DNA of 64,000 nt, taken from positions 12,847,176 through 12,911,175 of the forward strand of contig NW_024037056.1 of assembly GCF_015706575.1 (NCBI RefSeq), read 5' to 3'. This DNA comes from Patiria miniata. Its lineage: Eukaryota > Echinodermata > Asteroidea > Valvatida > Asterinidae. The notes beneath the pieces were generated by a model. That model was not told the origin of the DNA, searched no databases, and saw nothing but the letters and a program-made list of their open reading frames with translations. The position numbers were made by a program, and so were the translations under genes. Positions within the stretch are counted from its first letter, which is position 1. Each line of letters starts with the position of its first letter. This document shows, in pieces, positions 1 to 10,070 of the stretch.

Positions 1-309
1 TAAAGCAGTGCTCACCGGGAATTCTTCTGGCTGAATTTTCGGCCCCACTGGGCCTTCATCGGAGCTGGACTGACTGTTTGAATGCAAAAAATCCACTTTC
101 AAACCGCCTGGCATGAGTGTCCTGACCATGAAGACATCGAACGCCCAGCGCCAGGAGATGGAACAACGCATCATCTACAAGCTTGGAACACTCACGCAAG
201 GCGGTTTGAATGTGGATTTTTCTGCATTCAAACAGTCAGTCCAGCTCCCATGACGGCCCAGTGGGGCCGAAAATTCAGCCAGAATAATTCCTGGTGAGCA
301 CTGCTTTAA
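1..309. mobile_element. Palindromic TTAA-flanked foldback/MITE (touches left edge)
   Basis: About 120 bp at the left (TAAAGCAGTGCTCACC...) is the inverted complement of the right end (...GGTGAGCACTGCTTTAA). The arms are separated by a ~70-bp loop. The right end finishes in TTTAA and the left edge starts inside the matching TTAA, so one base of the element is probably outside the window. The 71-aa ORF crossing it has no recognisable content. Confidence 0.78.
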
Positions 310-3300
310 CTTTCGTTTTCGTCTCTTAAAATTATTCCTAAATTTTCACCAAGCCAGTCGAGCTAGTCAGCTACATGTATGGCACACTCAGTGCTCATAC
401 GGTATGCATGAGGCTGTCCTTCTTCAGTTCTCATTGGGTCATAAATAAGTGCTCAGGTTCAAATTGGGTGATTAAATTTGAAAGAAGAGATGACGCAAGG
501 CCATCAGTGAGTGGTGTGTATGTGAATGACCTGAGCAGGCTGTACTTATTGAATGGCGACTCTGTCGTATATACAGTGGTGTATCTCTTTTTTATGAGAG
601 CAGGTTGAGAGTTCAGGGAGGATTCACTGCCATATAAGATATTGGATTCACTATAACTGCCGCCGCGAGAGGGCATCATCACGACGAACCGCTATCACCC
701 ATGAATAGCTAGCAACAATGTCTTGGGAACTGTGTAAATTCGTGACGTCATTTCATTCCCAAGTCAGGACTAAGTATTTGATTGGTCAATTCGAATGCAG
801 TGTTTTGTAATACAACAATTACGGCCGGGCATATAGATCTATAAAACCTAGACAAGCTTGCGCGTATCGTGTAACATAAGAGCGCGTGACCACAGCCTTT
901 GTTGCTGTGTCTAGTTTTTTTTTATCCATGTCTATGACGCGACAATGGGTGAATGACCGAAGACCTGATATAGAAAGCGCCCGCTGATTGGTCAAAATCC
1001 AGAGGTCAAGAGGCAGTTGTCTTGCATAATTAAATAGCGAATCACCATGGCCGGTTTCCCATCTTATAGCGTTGTGCATATGGTGCGCACGACTTGAATT
1101 TTCCATTATTTTGAAGAATTATCGAACGTAAATATATTGACAGTAATTCAGATAAGTTTTAATCACTTTTTGTAGCCATTTTTTTTGTATAGCTTTCGTA
1201 GTGCAATGGAAATAGTTCAGGCTGAAACTTTGCATATAATTGAATACCCTATTCAATCAGTACAAAAAAAATCGCAAAAAAAAAAATCTGACTTACCGAC
1301 CCTATTTTTGAAAGGCATGTAATCGGAAGCAGAAGTATTTCTTGGGGGGGGGGGGCCTAATGAACAGTGACTTTTTAATATCAAATCAGTATAATATCCC
1401 AGCATATCAACAATCGTCATACAAACGGCAATGAATGTCAATTTGAACAAGCGTAATATCACTTCTGTCCCCTGAGAAGAAAAAATATCAAAAAATCAAT
1501 GACTTCATATGATAATACACATTCACCGACATCGGTGCCAAATCGTTAGCATAGCTCCTATAATCTGTATTGATGACACTTCTTAAGTGACTTCTGTCGA
1601 TAAGGCTCCAGGCACCTTCACGTGCATTATTTTCATGTGCCTCGTTTCCAAAATATTGGAAATTTCCTTTTCGGTGTAGAATTTCAGAGGTTTAATGGAT
1701 TTTTGGAAGTGGGTGGGGAAGGAGGGGGGATGAAATTAAATTAGTTATGTGTGTTTTTGTAATTTTTTTTTCAATACATTTCAGCTATGACCTACATGTA
1801 CATTTTCTGTCAAGGCAGTATCGATTTTGAAAGTTAATAATTTTTAGTTGCTTTCCACCAAAATAGATTTTTTTTAAAATTATTAATTTACTAACAATTC
1901 AAAATGTTTGCATTTTTTGAATGAGACATCAAGGGTAAGTCCAAGAAAAGGTCCCCTTTTTGTCCCATATGTATGCGTGACACCCATGTTTTCTTTAATT
2001 ACATAATCTTTGCAAAGACTATAATAACATAAAAAACATGTGGTTATTCTTGCACATGCCAACAGTACAATAAAATACACTGAAATCCATGAAAATCTGT
2101 GGTTACATATTAGGACATAGCCTGCGTAAATTCTTGGACTTGCCCCAGAACAGAAATAAAAGTATGCCACATTTAGTTATGGACTATTTACTGTACAGTT
2201 TTCAAATTACTCGCTGGTCCGACAATAATTTTGATGTATCTTTTTGTTCCAAATAGGTGCAAAAGCAACCCAAAGTGAAAACACATTCTCAGAGGGTTGA
2301 AACCCTCCAAAATAGGAAAAAAAGAAACATGTTATACAAATTACAAATTCATAAAAAAAAGAAATGAGAATACGTTTGTAGAGCATGGGTAGACTCGGTA
2401 GAGTAACTAAACAGATTTTTTTTTTACATTATACATGTAAATACTCGTGTGTATGACTCAAACATAAGCACTCAGAAAATAAATTTACACTTTGAAGGTT
2501 TCATCAGTGTGGCTCCTCTTTAAACCTTCGGGCAATATTACGTCTAAAGCCAGTATTTGAATAATTCCTTCTCTCTGCTCCGGAGGACTTGGCCCGTTCT
2601 CAAGTCCACAGGATGTGGAATATAAAAAAACCTCTTTCTCAATAATAGGATTTTCATCTTAGCGAATAACAAATAGAATAAAAGGAATAATCCGGTCTGC
2701 CCTCTGGCACTTTTCCCCATCATCATCATCATCTTTGCGGGACGGCAACAAGCACTCTGTGATCGACATTTCAGGTTTTCTTCTTTTTTTGAGAGAGAGA
2801 GCACTTGTTTATGACAGATTCCCGTTCCCCACAGATTTACACGGGGAGACCAACAGAGGATCTCATCTCGACTCGTCCCGATGTGGCTAAGCAGGCTTGT
2901 TGCGATGGATATTTTTTTTCATTCTCCTGCGCAATTGCGTCCAATCAGTAATGAACAAGTCTGTATAAATATATCCCGCACACTGTTGAATGTCGACGCA
3001 ATACCGCAGTTGCTGAACTTGCGCAGCACGGCCAATTCCGCTAGCTTGTTGTTGTGTTTCTGGAAACATGTTTGGCCGTACGCATTCGGACGTCGGTTGG
3101 TAAACAGATTGATACAGGTATTTGATCAGTGGTCTGAATTGGTAGGGCGCGGGGAAAACCCTTCCCGGAATCCCCATCACTAGGGGTTCGCTGGAAAATA
3201 CCATTGTTGTTTGCTGTGGCTATTTGCAGGTCGGACCCTAATCCCCACACTGGCCTGTAGCATTTACTTAGTGAAATAGAGTTGATATAGAGGGAAAATT

Positions 3301-3379
3301 CAACCTCCCCCCAAACAAAAATCTGTCATAGTATTGAAGGCAGAGCAAATACAAGTGTGAAAAATCACAATTCTTAAGG
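310..3379. other. Non-coding flank, no gene seen
   Basis: No protein family or RNA gene recognised on either strand. It holds a poly(G) run near 1345-1356 next to a fragment (about 1313-1338) that is the inverted complement of the AGGCC-family inner end seen at 15625. Short A/T runs are frequent. Opposed small ORFs near 2880-3250 look like chance. Confidence 0.5.
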
Positions 3380-3535
3380 AGCACAGTTGGAAAGGCCTTC
3401 TTTTGTTGATTTCTTTAAAATGACAGCTTGCCAGGAAGAATAATTTCACAGGGAGTTTAGTCTCCTTACTATCTTTCAACCAAGTTTGTTTTTCACCAAT
3501 AATTACGCCATTTATTTATTGGATAGCTGCAAATG
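3380..3535. repeat. Dispersed repeat, copy 1 (related to 49165, 15268 and 54470)
   Basis: Shares AATAATTTCACAGGGA, ACTATCTTT and CCAAGT blocks, plus a CAATAATT tail, with 49165-49338. Inverted or partial relatives (AAATTATTGTT near AAAAGTAAC) occur at 15268-15336 and 54470-54530. Ends are not defined and no coding potential is seen. Confidence 0.6.
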
Positions 3536-3734
3536 ATGGACTCTGGCTTTAAGTATCATTTACACACATGACTTTCTTTAAATTATTTTAGTAAAAACTC
3601 TTTGACAAGGGCAAGCATGGGAAAATCCCCACCAGCGGCAAAGAAAATTATTGATGTTGTTTGCCTGATAAGTTCATTCTTTTCTGAGTTTGCTGTTAAC
3701 AGAGAATGTTACAATAACATGTTGACATGTTATT

Positions 3735-4038
3735 ACCTCCGCCAAAGAGGTTATGTTTTCATCGTATTTGTTAGTTAGTTGGTTGGTTGGTGTGTCTGTT
3801 AACAAGATAACTCAAAACGGTATGGACGGATTTGCATGAAAAGCTTTTTAGGAGTGGTCCTTGGTACAAGTACAAATTGATTTAATATTGGAAGTGATCT
3901 GGATCTGGGTCTGGATCCAGGATTTGTTTTTAAGGATTCTTCACCATTTATGCGAATATTTCTTTAAGGTGTACTGACAATATGGCGGGGAATTGTTTAG
4001 CCTTGGCGGAGGTTTGCGCTCTCTGAGTGCTCTCTAGT
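3735..4038. mobile_element. Non-autonomous element of the ACCTCCGCCAA type
   Basis: Begins ACCTCCGCCAAAGAGGTTAT and ends with CCTTGGCGGAGG followed by TTGCGCTCTCTGAGTGCTCT. The inverted ACCTCCGCCAA ends, the TTAGTTGGTTGG run and the GATCTGGATC-rich interior match a non-autonomous DNA element I know from many vertebrate and marine-invertebrate genomes. About 300 bp; no ORF of note. Confidence 0.72.
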
Positions 4039-4591
4039 TGTAAATGTAAATCCCGCAAGCCTAAAAAACCTCCCAAAATGAAGAACAAATCTTGTTTACG
4101 TTGCAAATTTTTTCTGATGGCACCAATTCCCATTAATATGTGCAATGATTACCGAGTGATCCTTCTCTCTCTGGGACTCACTCTTCATTTTCTTCATCAG
4201 TTTGCGGCCGGGTAAATCTCAGTTCGTGTGTGACAGTTCCCGGGCCTTTTTATCTGTTTGCCGACGTGAACACAGTCGGCCGGGCGCGTGTCGGCCCTTT
4301 TGAGGATCCCAAATGCCAACGACCTGTTTATCACTCGCAACAGTGCTATTACGGGCGGCGGATTTTAACTAGAGACGTGATTACCCATGAAATATGCATT
4401 TGGCAAAAACAAAAATAGAAAAAAAAATCTAATTTTAAAAGGAAGACTAAGTAGGGCACTTAGAGGTGTTTTGGTCATGGTTTAATGGGCTGGGGAGAAG
4501 ATAGTTGTTATTAAACTGTAAAGTGTGTTGAGTTATTGCCCATTATAAAAATGAAGTTATTGTGATCAATTTGTCAAGGAATTATGGACTC

Positions 4592-5331
4592 AAATCGTCG
4601 GAGTTTTCACGAAGAGACAATTTTGGCAAAAATCAATATATTTTCGAAATTCTTTTTTGGGCCGAAATCGATTAAGTGTATTGTAACGGACATCTTGGCG
4701 AATTTATTTTGTCAAAATATATCAGATGAAATCATTGAGATCATGAGAATCAATAAAGGGAAAATTTCACCCAAGTCGTATTTTCAGTTTTCACGAAGAG
4801 ACAATTGTAGCAAAAATGCACGTTGTTCTATGGGGACAAAATAACGTGCGTGTGTGATTTTGAGTTTTCACGAAGAGACAATTTTCGAGCGCGCGCAAGC
4901 AAAACGACGCGTGTGGGCAAAACGAAGCGCGTGTGGGATTTTGAGTTTTCACGAAGAGACAATTTGTGCGTGTTTGGATAGCGGAGAGTTTGAGTTTTCA
5001 TGAAGAGACAATTGGATCATTGCCAATTTTCCCTGCAAAACCAATCGCCTGTGGAATTTTGAGTTTTCACGAAGAGACAAATGACTATGAACGTTAATTG
5101 CTCCGCAATTAATTGGTCTATTGACTCGCAATTGGTACAATGTGTAAGTGTGAGATTTCAGCTTACTATCGGTATAAAAAAATAATCAACATGTCCTCTA
5201 AAAGTAGGCGAAATCTAGTAGTTCAAAAGGGGTTCTGTAGTTTAAAAAGGGTTCAACTTTAAAGTCGATTTTCTCAAAACTACATTTCAACGCCCCGTGG
5301 TCACAATTCTCTCTTCGTGAAATCTCTGACG
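4592..5331. mobile_element. TCGTC-ended element with iterated GTTTTCACGAAGAGACAA motif (array A)
   Basis: The ends are inverted: left ATCGTCGGAGTTTTCACGAA; the right end is the complement of TTCGTCAGAGATTTCACGAA. Six direct copies of GTTTTCACGAAGAGACAATT or near matches start at 4603, 4787, 4864, 4945, 4994 and 5063, usually preceded by TTTTGA. One inverted copy at about 5306-5323 closes the element. The sequence between copies (49-184 bp spacing) is unrelated. No transposase ORF is present. It is related by core motif to 18239-18685 and 29678-30442. Confidence 0.7.
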
Positions 5332-6094
5332 AAATGTGTAAAGCAATTTTGTTTTAAATCACCTTTCTTACTAATTTTTTTTTTCTCAGATGTAATTTGT
5401 TTGTTTATTTTGGAAATGATGAAATTCCCAGTGCTCGAGAGTGAAAACAGTAAAGCGCAGAAATGAATGATACAGCATTTAAAAAAAGGAAGGGAAAACA
5501 CACATTTTGTGGAACCTTACGTTGTTGTTCAGTTCAGTTTGAGAATTTTGGATTTTCTTACATTTTACTATGTCCTCTACATAATCAACCAATTTCAAGA
5601 CACAAAAATGCAGTATTCGAACTTAATTACGCTAATTACACAAAGTGGCGAATATGCGGCAACTCAGTTTTTCGTTTTGACGAAGTAACGGATCTCGATT
5701 TACCTCAAATTTACAGCAAAAATATCAGAGCCCACTCCATCAGTGTTACAAAACCAATGGTAATTTCCATATGCCTATGACCAACAAGTGGTAAAATTAT
5801 TCCGCTTGCAGTAACTCCCTTTACTGTCCATGAATTGCAAATTTTCTTTATCTTCTCGACCATCTGCATGAAGACAGGGTATTTCACAGGGGGACTGACC
5901 ACTAAAACATTGATAAGTCCACCGATAACTTAATCAGCCCCTGGCCACTAGATACAATCGCTGGTCTTGGCTATATATTAGATAAAACTGCGGAAATAAA
6001 AAAAACCCTGCAATATGTTAGTCAAGCCTTGTGCAGCCACTGCAAATTTAAATCAGTATGTCTCTAAAGACTGTGTTGCTCATCATCTGCTGTT
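5332..6094. other. No gene or repeat recognised
   Basis: AT-rich sequence. Two overlapping small ORFs at 5463-5780 have no recognisable domain and lack a conserved-looking composition; treated as chance. Confidence 0.45.
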
Positions 6095-6240
6095 TTAACC
6101 CTCCTGCTATTTAAACAGTACCAGCCAGTCAATCCTGCTTTATGTAGGCTGGGAATTCTAACTGTTAAAAACAGTCACTTGTTTGATTTTGACTGAAAGG
6201 ACTACTTGGCACAGAATGTATATTTACATAGGAGGGTTAA
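6095..6240. mobile_element. piggyBac-like TTAA-CCCTCC MITE, short copy
   Basis: Starts TTAACCCTCCTGC and ends ATAGGAGGGTTAA, with TTAA at both ends. The interior (CAGCCAGTCAATCCTGCTTT, AACAGTCACTTG) is the inverted complement of the ends of the longer copies at 38165, 40107 and 51121. The middle ~200 bp of those copies is missing, so this is an internally deleted member. Confidence 0.72.
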
Positions 6241-7485
6241 TCTTTTTTTAATGTATTGAAGCCAATATTCAAACTGTATTGGATGTAGGTTAATTAAGAT
6301 ATTTCCCTCTAACATATGAAGAGTGTGTTTTTAAAACGCGATAAACGCCATTTTGTTACCATTTTATAGAATCCTGTCCTTTCCTGGCTGCTCGAAGTAA
6401 ATTATTAATGGTTGTCATATTTAAGCACAATTTAAGAATGCCAACGAGCGAAAATGTAGATTAGAAACTGGCATTATACTGTGAATGTCCTATTTGTTTT
6501 CATAACCGTGCAACTTATTAACTTTTTTTCTCTCAAATGGATTATCGCATCTCCAAACTCTTCAGATGCAGTTCAATGAATATTGTCATTTGTTTGGGAG
6601 AATTACTGAAGAAAAAAAAGAAGCAATCAGTTTTGAACAGTTTTCCTTCTGAAGCAAGAATCCTTCTGCATTACTTCAACAGAGATAATGAAATTATGCT
6701 ATATGTGGCATTTTTTTTGATAATTTATCAGAATTTGTCTCAATAGAAACAAAGATGGATGGATTTTTTTTTTACGCCTGATATATCATTTCAAGGTAGT
6801 GAAGAAGTGTGTCAACTTTTGGCACTGCCTTCTAAGTTAAGGAACAATTTTTAACTCTGCACGATAAGCCAACTTGATTGTGGTCGTTCATTTTTTTCCT
6901 AAGCAGTTTTTGTTTCCCTGTTGGGAATAGGCTGTATATCACAAACAGTAAGTTCAGATCTATTTTTCAATTTAAAATAAGCATGATTACACTTTAATTA
7001 CTGTTGTATCACCCACAACAAAGTACACATGTGAGACTTTGACGTTAACGCTCCTTGCAATTTCCACTCTATCACCCCCTTACCACCCACTCTCCCCGCC
7101 CACCCTCACTCACAACAAAACCTTGGCTTTCTTTCTGAAATTTCTCCCTGAATGCACTCGGTGGTAAAATCAACCTTTTGCCGTTTGCAATTGCAAATTT
7201 TATCAATTTCATTACAGTCAATTCCATTACATTCTTATATGTCAATGCTACGCTACGTCGTATTGTCAAGAGCAGGAGTCGGTACTCCGCATAACGCGTG
7301 TCAATGTGATAATCTATGCGCCAGGCCCTAGGGACCAGTGATGGGCGGTTTAACCAACCGAGTCATTACAAAAGATTAGGCTTGGGACTATATTTTAATA
7401 ATACCATATAGTGACAATATTCTTCGATATCCAATAATACCAAATTTCATCTCATGAATAGTTTGGTTGTGGTACCCGCTGCTAT
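6241..7485. other. No gene seen
   Basis: AT-rich. A small ORF at 6537-6746 and a reverse ORF at 7072-7269 have no recognisable features. The C-rich patch near 7072-7110 is low complexity. Confidence 0.45.
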
Positions 7486-7592
7486 ATCAGATTCGAACCG
7501 GCCAGCCGACCCCGGCAAGCTCGGTGGTCAAGTGGTAAGACGTCTGTGCTAGTAATTAGGAGGTTGTGGGTCCGAGTCCCATCTGAGTAGTT
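7486..7592 (+). mobile_element. tRNA-derived SINE, type 1, copy 1
   Basis: Contains GCTCGGTGGTCAAGTGGTAA (A-box TGGTCAAGTGG) and, about 40 bp on, TGTGGGTCCGAGTCCC (B-box GGTCCGAGTCC). The acceptor ends do not pair, so it is not a functional tRNA gene. A second copy lies at 23640-23745; both are preceded by GCCAGCCGACCCCGGCAA or a near match. Confidence 0.72.
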
Positions 7593-7709
7593 TTTTTCTC
7601 ACAATCACTCGGGAACAACACTGAGTATACACAGGGTTTATGAAAATACATTGATGAAGGACAAAACTCACTGAAATTTACATCTTATGAATAATACTGA
7701 ATGATGGTG

Positions 7710-8231
7710 TTAAAGGGAAAATACAACATTTGCAAACATCAAAAAATAAAACTACCAAATCATTTTGAAATACCTTGCTGGACTGTTAGTGAATGACAGT
7801 GTAAAGCATCCTGTAAAATCATGGCACCTGGTATACTGTCATTTTCAAGAAAAGTGGTATTTTTGTATCAATTTCCAACGCTGATCGGCTGACCAGCGTT
7901 GGAAAAAACTGGCTTTTTTTCAAATACTGGCCCCAGTTGACCATCGCACTTGTTTGCAATCGATTACACACCTATGAACGGGTACAAGCCAGCTAGACTG
8001 GTTCCCTGACCTTACAATTCCCCAATATATGTAAACTGCTCTGTTTCTTCTTAAATAGAGTCAGGGAACCAGACTACAGGAAAATGATTGTTTTTCTTGG
8101 TTTTTATAGCATTTTCGAACCCAAAACCTCAAAAAAGTCAGTGTAACTATATTTGCTATATATTTCCAACCCCCCAATTCCATCCATTTCTGAAAATTAC
8201 AGCAAAAGCAAATGATGTATATTCCCTTTAA
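7710..8231 (+). mobile_element. TTAA-AGGGAA MITE family, full copy 1
   Basis: TTAAAGGGAAAATACAACAT at the left and GATGTATATTCCCTTTAA at the right give TTAA-flanked inverted ends. Internal landmarks are a hairpin around CCAACGCTGATCGGCTGACC and an inverted pair GGTTCCCTGAC / GTCAGGGAACC. Other copies: 32702-33198, 53131-53334 and 56342-56873 (opposite orientation). No ORF. The termini resemble the THAP-bearing element at 20819. Confidence 0.8.
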
Positions 8232-9631
8232 AATACCAAAAAAACAGACAACCTCAGAATGGAATTCGTAACCGTGATTTTCCCTTTTGAATGTGGCCAG
8301 ATGTTTGCAAAAGCCCTTTAAATTTTGTTTACCTGGATTAACCCTGTGAAAGTATAGCTCTCAAAGTTTCATAACATATGGATGATTGCTAGATGTATTA
8401 TTTTATTCACAGATAAATCATTATATACACAGATATGTGACCTTTCTTGAAAAACGTAACACATTTGCTGTGTCGGCCAGCCATATGGAGGTTTACACAC
8501 AAAATTCAATTCTATTTGTGAATACCTTTAAAAAATACAGTTTGGGAGACTTTGCCCAATCAGTGATCAACGTTATTCAAAGGGAGTTCAAATGTGTCCC
8601 TCAGTGAATACCTACAAAAATATGGGTTTTTGCCCTTCCAGTGATTATTGTGATTTGATTGATTTCAATAGATTTGGAGAAATTAACTTCGCTTAGTTGT
8701 TGGGTTTGATTAACTTGCTTCCGACCCAAAAAACAAGAAATTAAAATGTTACGGAGATATTTCTTTTTTTTTAACATAAAAATTTTCCCCTTCGTGAAAA
8801 CAGCAACGAGATGTACGCACACTGTACAGGAATTGTCTGCCGTATGAGTTATTGTGGTTTTTTTTTCTAATTAGAATTCATTAGAACTGGGCCGAGTCAG
8901 ATTTGTTTGTAACGAAGCAAGGACACACGTACCAGTAGCCTTTTGTTTACCGGTAGGCCTAATTATCGCATATTGTTAATCTCGCAAGAGTGCTCCAGGT
9001 ATCTCAAGGACTTCCGCATTAGAATCCCAGCTTTGGCATTGGGAAGGCACGTATTATCTACATGGATTAATTACTACCAGTAAATTGCAAATTGTACATG
9101 AAAAACTATAACACTAAAAAAGGTGTGTTGAAGTTAGTGTGTGAATTTGGAGGCATTATTTTGAAAGTTCATATATTTCTGAATATATTTGAATTAAATA
9201 AGATTGAATAGCTTTAGAGGTAAATGAACATAAACAACACAGTTGTCTTAATTAAAATCTGGGGTTATGTTTCATGGGAGCGCTAAAACAGTAAACATTT
9301 TCACGGTAAGTAAAACTTGGCTGGGAACGTTCAGAAAACAATAATACATGCATATTTTAATTTGGTTTCTGGTTAGCAAAATGCTTGAATCCCTGTGTTG
9401 TGGCAGTCCACTCTAAGTAATTATATCTCCACTCAGTTGAGATAAGGCATTTACTTTTGGGATTTTGAAAATCTCAGCTTCAACAAAACCGTCATGAAGG
9501 CCAATCTGACTTGATGGCATTGTATGCAAATGTAATCAGTTAAACAATCCTACCTGCACATGTTGGAAAATAACCTGAATAAATGTCAGTTATAACTCAC
9601 ATAAATGTCAGTTACAACTGACATTTATTGA
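8232..9631. other. No gene seen
   Basis: AT-rich intergenic sequence with small chance ORFs at 8386-8607 (+) and 8601-8822 (-). CTTCGTGAAAAC occurs once at about 8790-8801, an isolated core of the iterated-motif family. Confidence 0.4.
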
Positions 9632-10070
9632 TAGGGGTGTTGTGGTCCAATGGTTACGGTGTTCAAGTCAGAACTCAACCAACTGGTTCTTTTCAGAACC
9701 ACACTTCTTCAAAGAAGAGATTTCTTTCCACATGGTGTTACCCTAAGTTTTCCTATTTTATCTCATCCGCCATGCAAAGCTTCAAGTCATATATACAGTG
9801 ATCGATTCGTGCGCCGTGGTGCATGGGTTCGAATCCTGACCGTGGGAACATGGTGCTTGTGCTCTTGAGCAAGGCACTTTACCATTATTGCTTCGTCCTT
9901 CGGATGGGACGTAAAGCTGTGTGTTGTGTAATGCACGTTAAAGAACCCAGTAACACTTATCGCTAAGAGAAGGGGTTTGCCCCGGTGTTTCTGGCAGTGG
10001 CTGCAATATGTGCCGCAGCACCTTGTAAACCCTTATAAGGTGCTATATAATGGGTCTCATATTTCTCATT
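9632..10070 (+). mobile_element. tRNA-derived SINE, type 2, interrupted by a 110-bp insertion
   Basis: The head GGTCCAATGGTTACGGTG holds an A-box. The B-box GGTTCGAATCC lies at about 9826-9836, followed by the body (AAGGCACTTTACCATTATTG, CGTCCTTCGGATGGGACG, GCACGTTAAAGAACCC, TTGCCCCGGTG). The two boxes are pushed apart by an insertion at 9671-9780. A minus-strand copy of the same body lies at 44600-44835; degraded body fragments occur near 34190 and 46310. Confidence 0.75.
9662..9789 (+). mobile_element. ~110-bp inserted unit with histone-type 3' stem-loop, copy 1
   Basis: TTCAAGTCA at 9662-9670 is repeated exactly at 9781-9789, a 9-bp direct repeat flanking 9671-9780. Inside, GGTTCT-TTTC-AGAACC (9685-9700) forms a 6-bp stem with a UUUC loop followed by ACAC, the layout of the replication-dependent histone mRNA 3' end. 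CAAAGAAGAGA follows about 9 nt later, like a histone downstream element that pairs with U7 snRNA. No histone coding sequence precedes it. A diverged copy lies at 27974-28094. Confidence 0.62.

Noticed and set aside
4592..5331. CRISPR-like look of spaced 20-bp repeats
   Set aside because: Spacer lengths vary widely (49-184 bp start to start), terminal copies are inverted, and the context is animal DNA with spliced genes; a transposon layout fits better.
7486..7592. Functional tRNA gene
   Set aside because: A and B boxes are present but the acceptor ends do not pair and a second, diverged copy exists; a SINE explains both.
9662..9789. A histone gene at the stem-loop
   Set aside because: No histone C-terminal coding sequence precedes the hairpin on either copy; only the 3' signal is present.
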